A stretch of DNA of 8,423 bases, taken from AM-2324 sp042091035. GTDB taxonomy: Bacteria; Bacteroidota; Bacteroidia; Chitinophagales; Saprospiraceae. The stretch's first letter is position 1. Each line of letters begins with the position of its first letter. The stretch covers positions 1-8,423 of the forward strand of contig JBELIG010000138.1 in assembly GCA_042091035.1 (NCBI GenBank), read 5' to 3'. Position numbers and translations under genes: made by a program. A model generated the notes under the pieces. It ran no database searches. It had not been told where the DNA came from and was given only the letters and a program-made list of their open reading frames with translations. Shown here in pieces: positions 1 to 5,641 of the stretch.

Positions 1-137
1 TAATTGCTTTTGTCTTCAAATACTTGTTGGACAAGTCTGAATGCAAAGGGAGCATGTATTTTGTATATCGTAGTTGATGAAATGAAAAAAAGAAAGAATT
101 CCTTAAATCTCCATAATAATTTAGAGATATTTATCAT
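1..137 (-). CDS. N-terminus of probable class I SAM-dependent methyltransferase (partial, runs off left edge)
   Basis: This is an open reading frame on the minus strand from an ATG at 137-135 to the window edge: 45 codons plus two bases, with no stop. The peptide starts MINISKLLWRFKEFFLFF and continues with the stretch KIHAPFAFRLVQQVFEDKSN at residues 26-45. From memory, a Bacteroidota-specific group of class I SAM-dependent methyltransferases begins with an aromatic/basic helix followed by a motif like HGIHSPFVFDLV and then a D-K-x-x-Y segment. The match here is HAPFAF with EDKSN, where the next codon starts TA and would be Tyr. The SAM-binding Rossmann motifs lie outside the window, so substrate and activity cannot be judged. 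The gene diverges from the plus-strand barrel gene with only 46 bp between the two starts. The reading frame is clear; the family call rests on a short motif. Confidence 0.6.
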   Translation of the reverse strand, partial: MINISKLLWRFKEFFLFFISSTTIYKIHAPFAFRLVQQVFEDKSN

Positions 138-183
138 TATAATTTGAATTGGTAATGCTTTAAAACTATGTGCAAATCAAAAT

Positions 184-714
184 ATGAAAAATATATTATT
201 TAGTATCTGTTTTCTATTCATTTCTTCAAGCCTTTTTAGTCAGAGTTATTTTACGAGTGCTGGTGTGCGAGTAGGAAATGGCTTCGGGATTACTGTAAAG
301 CAAAGAGTTCTAAAAAAAGTAACGCTTGAAGGTATTGTTCAATCAAATTCAAGTTTTACAACGGCCACCGCTTTAGTAGAATTTCATCAACCTGTGCTTA
401 CTAGGTATTTTAATTTGTACGGTGGGGCAGGGGTACTCTCTTATTTTACTGATGAAATTAATGCTGATGGAGGTTTCGGTATTAATTTTATTGCAGGCTT
501 AGAATGTAATATTAGTAAGCTAAATCTTTCTTTAGATTATATGCCTAAAGTTAACCTATCTGGTAGTGCGAATAATTTTGAGGGTGCCGTGGCATTGTCA
601 ATTCGCTATATCATTATCAATGACAAAGTATTCAAGGATAAACATAGGGCTAAAGAAAAGAAAAAACGTAAAGCTAAACGAAAGGAATTTTTTGAAGGGA
701 TTGGTAAGAAATAA
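184..714 (+). CDS. Small outer-membrane beta-barrel-like protein with basic C-terminal tail
   Basis: The protein has 176 residues. Residues 1-20 form a signal peptide (two basic/polar residues, hydrophobic core, then SLFSQ with Q about where the mature protein starts). Residues 22-145 alternate hydrophobic and polar residues in glycine-rich strands (for example AGVRVGNGFGITV, LYGGAGVLSYF, GFGINFIAGLE, GAVALSIRYIII), which is the pattern of a small transmembrane beta-barrel of the OmpA/OmpW-like size class. After the last predicted strand, residues 148-176 form a tail with 15 Lys/Arg out of 29, including the run KEKKKRKAKRK. Barrel termini normally face the periplasm, so the tail would probably lie there. 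No specific family is recognised. The ATG at 184 follows an A-rich leader, usual in this phylum, and fits the signal peptide. The stop codon lies inside the left arm of the terminator at 713-743. Confidence 0.75.
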   Translation: MKNILFSICFLFISSSLFSQSYFTSAGVRVGNGFGITVKQRVLKKVTLEGIVQSNSSFTTATALVEFHQPVLTRYFNLYGGAGVLSYFTDEINADGGFGINFIAGLECNISKLNLSLDYMPKVNLSGSANNFEGAVALSIRYIIINDKVFKDKHRAKEKKKRKAKRKEFFEGIGKK

Positions 715-743
715 AAAGAGGGAACAATCTGTTCCCTCTTTTT
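713..743. terminator. Bidirectional intrinsic terminator
   Basis: The arms AAAAAGAGGGAAC (713-725) and GTTCCCTCTTTTT (731-743) are perfectly complementary over 13 bp with a 5-nt loop. Each direction ends in a run of U, so the hairpin can stop both the plus-strand barrel gene (stop codon 712-714) and the minus-strand lipoprotein gene (stop codon 747-745). It overlaps the barrel gene's stop codon and leaves only one base before the lipoprotein gene's stop codon. Confidence 0.92.
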
Positions 744-744
744 A

Positions 745-1542
745 TTAAAGTATCTTTTTAAACTCAATTGCTTTTCCGTCTTTGTCAAACATGTTATCGA
801 ATATTATGATTACTTGGTTGTCTTTTTTTCGATACTTTCCATAGTAGGATTCAGAACTGAAACTCCTTTCAAGTTCTTTTATGGAAAAGTTTTTTAAAGC
901 GGTTGGTTTGGCATTACTCAGTATAACTGCCATATTGTCTTTGGTCGGAAGTTTGGCTTCCTCCGAATTAAATAATACAGCAGAAATCATTTTTCTTTGA
1001 TTAAAGCTCAAAATGAGGATTTGAGATTTTTCCGAATCACTATAGCCATAAGTACCTACAATATCCATATAGTCAATATCTGGATCTGGGGACATATCAC
1101 TGCTGCTAAGCGATAAGATTGCTTTGTAGGTGATGGAGTCTTCATTAGGACTTTTCAAACCCTCCCTGACTACAACTCGATCATCCGTTTGTTTGTAAGC
1201 ATAAAGAATCTTATTCAAGGTACTTCCAGTCTCCCTTATCGCATCTGTGGCCGAAGCAGGAATTTGTAGTCCTTCAAAGGCTTCTTTATCGACACGCTCC
1301 CAAGTTTGAATAGTCGTAATTTGATATGATTTTTCGCCAATAAGTATGTTTACTTGCTGTGTTGTATTAGCACTGTCTACTTTAGCATCCATTGGGCTTA
1401 CCTCAAACTTGATTGTTTGAGATGCAATATTTTCAATATCGCTGATTATAGGTTTTTTTACATCACCTTCTACTACTTGATCTTTATTGCACGATAACAA
1501 CAAAATACAAGCAGAAGCAAGGATGAACAATGGTTTTAACAT
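745..1542 (-). CDS. Uncharacterised lipoprotein
   Basis: The protein has 265 residues. The N-terminus is a lipoprotein signal: MLKPL, a hydrophobic core, then the lipobox LLSC with the lipidated Cys at position 18, followed by N-K-D. The mature part is soluble-looking, acidic to mixed, with no further membrane segment and no domain I recognise. It contains alternating strand-like stretches (QVNILIGEKSYQITTIQTW near 63-81; SQILILSFNQRKMISAVLF near 174-192; NQVIIIFDNMFDKDGKAIEF near the end), so a mainly beta or alpha/beta fold is plausible. It starts 30 bp downstream of the DUF4230-like gene on the same strand, with no terminator between, so the two are probably co-transcribed and may act together in the envelope. 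The terminator at 713-743 ends the unit. Confidence is high that it is a real lipoprotein gene; its function is unknown. Confidence 0.85.
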   Translation of the reverse strand: MLKPLFILASACILLLSCNKDQVVEGDVKKPIISDIENIASQTIKFEVSPMDAKVDSANTTQQVNILIGEKSYQITTIQTWERVDKEAFEGLQIPASATDAIRETGSTLNKILYAYKQTDDRVVVREGLKSPNEDSITYKAILSLSSSDMSPDPDIDYMDIVGTYGYSDSEKSQILILSFNQRKMISAVLFNSEEAKLPTKDNMAVILSNAKPTALKNFSIKELERSFSSESYYGKYRKKDNQVIIIFDNMFDKDGKAIEFKKIL

Positions 1543-1572
1543 GTAGTTGTTTTTTTAAATTTAATCATTTCT

Positions 1573-2733
1573 TTAAAAATCCAAGGTTTCTGATGTCATA
1601 TTTATTGACATAGTGGTATCGAATTCAAGTACTACCTTAAATCCACTAGGCAATGTGCTTAGGATTGGAGATATAAAATTACCTAAAGTTTCTGTTGCCT
1701 TTTCTTTAGCCATTAGTCTTACGTCCTCTGTGTAAGAGGATTCAGTAAAAGCATTTCTTAGTTTACTTATGTTTTCATTAAGGTCAGTATTGTCAAGGCC
1801 TTTTATGATTCCGATGTCAAGTTTATCAACCCTAGGACTTACTTCGTGCGATAAGATACTTGGTTCTGGAAGTTGAACAATGATTTCTTTATTAGTAGCA
1901 TCTATTTCAATATTAAACTTTCGCTCCAAGTCAAAACCAACTTTCATAATGCTAAGTGCTGTAATTTCAATTTCAGTGGATGAAATATTAAAGCCAAATA
2001 TTTTTGTAAAGAGCTGTTTGTTTATTCCTTTTCGTTCAGTGATCTTTACCGTTGCAAGTTCAGATATATATTGCTCCGATTTTTCCATAAGCATAGATTT
2101 CGATCTTGAAAAATCATTAATAGCAGCCTTATCTTCCAGTCTTTTTATCATTGGTCTGAGCCCTTCTGTGAGTGCAAGCCCACAAGGAGTTTGTACATTC
2201 TTTCCCTTTACTAATAGCTTGCCCTCAGGCATTTCAAGTATGGTGCTTATTACATGACTAATTAAGAAGCAGGTATATTTTGAACTGACTTCGTTTAGTG
2301 CTTCAACCATGTACTTGGTTTCATTTGCATACCATTGGTCCTGTACCGCGTCTTTATTTTTTTGGAGATTTACAAAATCTTCAAAGTAGAGGTCTTTTAA
2401 ATATTGATGGTGTTTGGAGTATTCTCCTGCAATTTCTATGCGTTGAGCTTCATCAAGGTTCATCCTGTTAGCAACATGGCTAAGGAGGGCAAGATTGATG
2501 GATTTGACTAATTCCTCAAATTCATTTGCATACCTGTAAGGGTTGGATAGAATCATAAAGGCTTCTTCCTCGTCAATATTGGGTTTGAATTCGGCAGGAA
2601 GGTATGTGATCTGAAGTTCTTTAGGTATAGTATTGACATGAAATAATTTATTGCGTAAAAAGGCAATAACAATAATCACTGCTAATCCTAGTACACCATA
2701 TTTTGCTACACTTAGGAGGATCTCCTTATTCAT
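1573..2733 (-). CDS. Membrane-anchored DUF4230-like protein with long N-terminal insert
   Basis: The protein has 386 residues. There is one transmembrane helix at about residues 10-26 (GVLGLAVIIVIAFL) followed by basic residues. Residues 50-215 are polar and mostly helical, including two Cys (155, 184) and a PEGK segment. Residues 222-371 resemble DUF4230: the sequence runs SELATVKITE, then IMKVGFDLER near 262-271, then IIVQLPEPSIL near 284-294, then an acidic/helical stretch with EKATETLGNFISPIL and a final strand GFKVVLEF. The G-[FV]-D-L plus I-x-[VI]-x-LPxPxIL combination is what I associate with DUF4230, a family of unknown function common in Bacteroidota and Firmicutes. Family members are usually nearer 200 residues, so the helical section of about 165 residues is extra. 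The gene probably leads an operon with the lipoprotein 30 bp downstream. The ATG at 2733 is preceded by an A/T-only leader with no Shine-Dalgarno site. Confidence 0.75.
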   Translation of the reverse strand: MNKEILLSVAKYGVLGLAVIIVIAFLRNKLFHVNTIPKELQITYLPAEFKPNIDEEEAFMILSNPYRYANEFEELVKSINLALLSHVANRMNLDEAQRIEIAGEYSKHHQYLKDLYFEDFVNLQKNKDAVQDQWYANETKYMVEALNEVSSKYTCFLISHVISTILEMPEGKLLVKGKNVQTPCGLALTEGLRPMIKRLEDKAAINDFSRSKSMLMEKSEQYISELATVKITERKGINKQLFTKIFGFNISSTEIEITALSIMKVGFDLERKFNIEIDATNKEIIVQLPEPSILSHEVSPRVDKLDIGIIKGLDNTDLNENISKLRNAFTESSYTEDVRLMAKEKATETLGNFISPILSTLPSGFKVVLEFDTTMSINMTSETLDF

Positions 2734-2789
2734 TTATTTTTTTTATTAAATATATAAATAAAGTGTAATAACTTTTTTAAAGTGCAAAA

Positions 2790-2816
2790 AAAAGCCGGAG
2801 TTTAACTCCGGCTTTT
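2790..2816 (-). terminator. Intrinsic terminator of the propeller gene
   Basis: The arms AAAAGCCGGAGT (2790-2801) and ACTCCGGCTTTT (2805-2816) form a perfect 12-bp stem with a GC-rich core and a 3-nt loop. On the minus strand the hairpin is followed by a run of eight U (opposite A at 2786-2793, partly inside the stem). It begins 4 bases beyond the stop codon of the 790-residue secreted protein and lies upstream of the DUF4230-like gene, so it should separate those two transcription units. Confidence 0.93.
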
Positions 2817-2820
2817 ATTA

Positions 2821-5193
2821 TTATTTAACTCTTATTAATTCTTCTTTGTGAAGCACTGTTTTTTGATCTTTAATAATCAATATCAGATTTCCAGAAGCTA
2901 TATTGTCTGGAATCTCAAGTGTTCCTGACTGATTTAAATTACCCATATTATAGGTTTTTCCATTCAGGTCAATTAGTTCAAAGTTCATTTCTTCATTCCA
3001 TTCAAAATTACAAACGTAATTCAATTGATTTATGAATGGATTAGGACCGATTTCAAGATCAAGCTCAGTAATATTAGATGGTGTAGCGGAATTCACTGTG
3101 GTTCCTTCTACATAAATACCGTCTACCATAGCCTCTACAATATGCCCAGGATTACTATCTCCAGAAGTAAAGGTAATTTTTACATTATTTGTCAAAGAAA
3201 TATGCTCTTCGATATTCAGGGTATTCGTTGTCCACTCGCTTAGTGATGATCCGTAAACAGCAACTTGTTTTGTTTCCAAGTTATTCGAAAGTGTTACGTA
3301 TAATGAATCATTAGTAGGACCGCCATTTCCGCCGCCAACCCAGAAGTATACTGAATAATCGATGGTAGCAGAGGCAAAATTAGAAAGATCCATAGAAGGA
3401 GATTCTAAAATTACTGTTCCGTCATCTATATCATTTTGTCCTCCATCACCGCCGTTTCCAGTAACATAACAAAGGTCTCCATAATCATTTGATAGATCTG
3501 CTCCAAGACAAGTAGACTGATTCATGAAGGTTGATTCTAAAGGAACTACTCGCTCGAAATCACCCGTAGAAGCACTTCCACCTGTAGTCCAGTCAAAGTC
3601 AAAGGTGAAATCATCTTCGTAACCTTCAAGTAAAGTAAATTGAACGGGTACACCTTGTTCAATAGTAACTTCTTCTTGAATTGTTCTATATCCCCAAGCA
3701 CCTACTGTCGCAGTATATGTTCCTGGTTCAGCAAAAATTTGAATATCTCCGCTTAAGTTCGATGAATAATTGATTATTTCTCCGTTTGCATTATTCTCTA
3801 AGCGAAGGTGCGAATTTGTAATAGTTGTAGTAGTTACATCAACAACGATTCCTTGGATTGCCTCTTTGGGTTGAAGTTGAACATCCAACTCTGTTAGTTC
3901 TCCATTTTCAAGGTCTATATTGATTGTTTGACTAATATAGTTTGGATGGGAAAATGTAACATCATAATTTCCTGCTGTTGCAAGACCTGTTTTATACAAA
4001 CCGTTAGATGCTGTGCTTCCTTCATTAAGTTCAGTACTTGCAATTTGTACGTTAACATTAAATATAGGGTTCGTAGTTGTTGCATCGGTTACAATTCCTT
4101 CTAGGTAGCATGCACGGATGTAATCTGCGCCACAGACGTATAAGCCGTTTCCTATATCTGTTAGTAGAACATTTCCTGATGGTAAGAACGGGTATGCTCC
4201 CCAGGCGCCACTAAAGCCACCGTCACCTCCAAGGAAAGTATCAAAATTACCAACTTCAATTAAGTTATCTGGATTGGCAGCATCAACAATACGTCCGCCG
4301 TCTGTATAGTAGGATATGATAAGAAAGTCATTCCAAACATGGACATTGTGCGGGATAACATCCGCTCCAACGGATGTTAACGGTCTATATTCATCTAACA
4401 ACTGAATGTCTTGAAGATCTGATATGTCATAAGAAGCAACAGGTGCATTAGCTAATTCATCTGTTGTGTATACTGCATTTCCGTCATCAGACAACCACGC
4501 ATTGTGGGTAAATGAATAGGGTGTTTCAGTAAAACCTAATAGGGTGGTTTCAGATTTGTCTGTTACATCATAGATGCTAAGTTCACCTGCATATATCTCA
4601 GAGCAGTATGTCTTATTATCTCTTGTATAGACATCATGCGCGTAAATTGGTAAACCAGCTCCCGCATACTCCGGAAAATAAGGCGTATTATTTACATCTA
4701 AATAGATGATACCTCCACTGTTTAAGTTACAACCAGAAAGGTAGATATAGCCAAATTCGTCAATATAAATATTATGACAAGTGTTTAGTTCATCATTGCC
4801 CAAAGCAGGGAATACAGGATTCCAATTGTAATATTGAATATCATTTGGAAGGTCTGTCATATCTATGACTAACAATCCATCGGTTGTTCCGCCTTGATCT
4901 GTTGTAACATAGGCATAGTCACCCCATGTTTTTATGTCTCTCCAAGTAGAATTTTCTCCAGGAATAAAGAAGAGTTCAGTTGCATTTGTAGGGTCTTCAA
5001 GACTTACAATAGAGACGCCGTTATTGACGCCGACAATTGCATATTCAACTCCTGTGTCAGGATCAGCCCAACCCCAAATGTCGCTTAAGTTAGCATTGTA
5101 TGAAACCTGAGACAAAAGACTCATGTTAAACTGACCATTTAGGTTTATTGCTAATGAAAATAATAATAAAAGTAAAGTGTATAACTTGTGCAT
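2821..5193 (-). CDS. Secreted choice-of-anchor B propeller protein with T9SS type A sorting domain
   Basis: The protein has 790 residues. Residues 1-20 are a signal peptide (MHKL, leucine-rich core, LNG before Q21). Residues 22-360 form a beta-propeller with LVIVD-like strands: VSIVSLEDP (60-68), LLVIDMTD (107-114), IIYLDVNN (162-169), LSIYDVTD (205-212), VASYDISD (252-259) and GRIVDAANP (300-308). HNV/HNA motifs and the region HVWNDFLIISYYTDGG (285-300) are typical of the choice-of-anchor B family. Two carboxypeptidase-regulatory-like beta-sandwich repeats follow (363-441, beginning YLEGIVTD; 446-521, beginning IQGIVVDV). Residues 525-698 look like a jelly-roll binding domain with Gly/Asp-rich loops (579-590, 620-628). 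Residues 711-790 are a type A sorting tail: IGPNPF, ELIDLNGKTY, SGNLILIIKD. By family knowledge this tail directs export by T9SS and surface attachment or release. The ligand is unknown. The gene is monocistronic, with its own terminator, and divergent from the arsC-like gene. Confidence 0.9.
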   Translation of the reverse strand: MHKLYTLLLLLFSLAINLNGQFNMSLLSQVSYNANLSDIWGWADPDTGVEYAIVGVNNGVSIVSLEDPTNATELFFIPGENSTWRDIKTWGDYAYVTTDQGGTTDGLLVIDMTDLPNDIQYYNWNPVFPALGNDELNTCHNIYIDEFGYIYLSGCNLNSGGIIYLDVNNTPYFPEYAGAGLPIYAHDVYTRDNKTYCSEIYAGELSIYDVTDKSETTLLGFTETPYSFTHNAWLSDDGNAVYTTDELANAPVASYDISDLQDIQLLDEYRPLTSVGADVIPHNVHVWNDFLIISYYTDGGRIVDAANPDNLIEVGNFDTFLGGDGGFSGAWGAYPFLPSGNVLLTDIGNGLYVCGADYIRACYLEGIVTDATTTNPIFNVNVQIASTELNEGSTASNGLYKTGLATAGNYDVTFSHPNYISQTINIDLENGELTELDVQLQPKEAIQGIVVDVTTTTITNSHLRLENNANGEIINYSSNLSGDIQIFAEPGTYTATVGAWGYRTIQEEVTIEQGVPVQFTLLEGYEDDFTFDFDWTTGGSASTGDFERVVPLESTFMNQSTCLGADLSNDYGDLCYVTGNGGDGGQNDIDDGTVILESPSMDLSNFASATIDYSVYFWVGGGNGGPTNDSLYVTLSNNLETKQVAVYGSSLSEWTTNTLNIEEHISLTNNVKITFTSGDSNPGHIVEAMVDGIYVEGTTVNSATPSNITELDLEIGPNPFINQLNYVCNFEWNEEMNFELIDLNGKTYNMGNLNQSGTLEIPDNIASGNLILIIKDQKTVLHKEELIRVK

Positions 5194-5243
5194 ATAATTA
5201 GATATTTATCTGACGCCTAAATTAACAATCCTTGTCATATTTT

Positions 5244-5270
5244 GGAGTATTGCATTGAATTAAATACTCC
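5244..5270. promoter_or_regulatory. Inverted repeat in divergent promoter region (possible operator)
   Basis: GGAGTATT (5244-5251) and AATACTCC (5263-5270) are perfect inverted repeats separated by 11 bases. The repeat lies in the 100-bp gap between the divergent propeller gene and the arsC-like gene and covers the proposed -33 TTG at 5255-5257. A dimeric regulator bound here could control the plus-strand gene, or both. An 8-bp inverted repeat with a short spacer is expected by chance a few times in a window this size, so position is the main argument. Confidence 0.35.
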
Positions 5271-5286
5271 TTTGATAATAATTTTG
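5255..5286 (+). promoter_or_regulatory. Bacteroidota-type promoter of the arsC-like gene
   Basis: TTG at 5255-5257 and TAATTTTG at 5279-5286 match the Bacteroidota sigma-factor consensus (-33 TTTG/TTG and -7 TAnnTTTG) with a 21-base spacer. The last G of the -7 element is only 7 bases before the ATG at 5294, so the transcript would have a leader of a few bases at most. There is no Shine-Dalgarno sequence. Confidence 0.55.
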
Positions 5287-5293
5287 CAAAAAA

Positions 5294-5641
5294 ATGAAAA
5301 AACTTAAAGTATACCACAATCCAAGATGTTCAAAGAGTAGACAAGCGCTTGCTTATATGGATGAAAAGGGCTTGTCCTATGATGTCGTCCGCTATCTTGA
5401 TCATCCACTATCGAAAGAGGATCTTATAGCTTTAATAGCTAAGATTGGTATCAGTACAGATGAACTACTTCGGAAAAATGAACAGTTTTTTAAAGCAAAT
5501 ATGAAGGGATTGAATTTGACAAGTGATCATATTCTTGACTACATGCTTGAGGAACCAAAATTAATTGAACGTCCGATAATTGAAAGTGCTGAAAAAGCAG
5601 TTATCGGACGTCCAGCTGAGGCTATTGATGAATTATTATAA
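5294..5641 (+). CDS. arsC: ArsC-family arsenate reductase-like protein (glutaredoxin fold)
   Basis: The protein has 115 residues, the normal length for this family. It begins KVYHNPRCSKSR: the catalytic Cys is C12, in the same place as C12 of plasmid R773 ArsC. The three arginines that bind arsenate/arsenite in that enzyme (R60, R94, R107) have counterparts here at R60 (LLRKNE), R93 (LIERPI) and R106 (VIGRPAEAI). By family knowledge it would reduce arsenate to arsenite in the cytosol with a glutathione/glutaredoxin-type reductant. There is no arsR, arsB or acr3 gene beside it, so a housekeeping thiol role like that of E. coli YfgD is also possible. A Spx-type regulator is less likely because the full Arg set is present. 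The start at 5294 directly follows a promoter-like element. Its stop codon abuts that of the acyl-CoA dehydrogenase gene in a shared TTATAA. Confidence 0.88.
   Translation: MKKLKVYHNPRCSKSRQALAYMDEKGLSYDVVRYLDHPLSKEDLIALIAKIGISTDELLRKNEQFFKANMKGLNLTSDHILDYMLEEPKLIERPIIESAEKAVIGRPAEAIDELL
5569..5611. repeat. Perfect 11-bp inverted repeat inside the 3' end of the arsC-like gene
   Basis: ACGTCCGATAA (5569-5579) and TTATCGGACGT (5601-5611) are perfectly complementary across a 21-base spacer, and the spacer itself can pair TGCT with AGCA. The repeat encodes the two segments around R93 and R106 of the arsC-like protein. No U-run follows in either direction, so it is not a standard terminator. It lies in the tail-to-tail junction with the acyl-CoA dehydrogenase gene, where no other hairpin is visible. 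Confidence 0.5.

Noticed and set aside
3..77. Plus-strand C-terminal fragment open at the left edge, ending at a TGA at 75-77
   Set aside because: The minus-strand frame over the same bases has a start codon, longer length and a recognisable motif; this plus frame has none.
566..788. Two 60-residue frames overlapping the end of the barrel gene on either strand
   Set aside because: They run through the terminator hairpin and overlap the barrel and lipoprotein genes in other frames; composition reflects the Lys-rich tail read out of frame.
1880..2257. 125-residue plus-strand frame opposite the DUF4230-like gene
   Set aside because: It is a shadow of a well-supported gene, with no leader, promoter or recognisable motif of its own.
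4356..4379. 9-bp perfect hairpin (TAACATCCG / CGGATGTTA, 6-base loop) inside the propeller gene
   Set aside because: About one such 9-bp repeat is expected by chance in a window this size, it has no U-run, and it lies mid-gene.
5294..5641. Arsenic-resistance operon
   Set aside because: Only the arsC-like gene is present; no arsR, arsB/acr3 or arsM lies in the neighbouring sequence.
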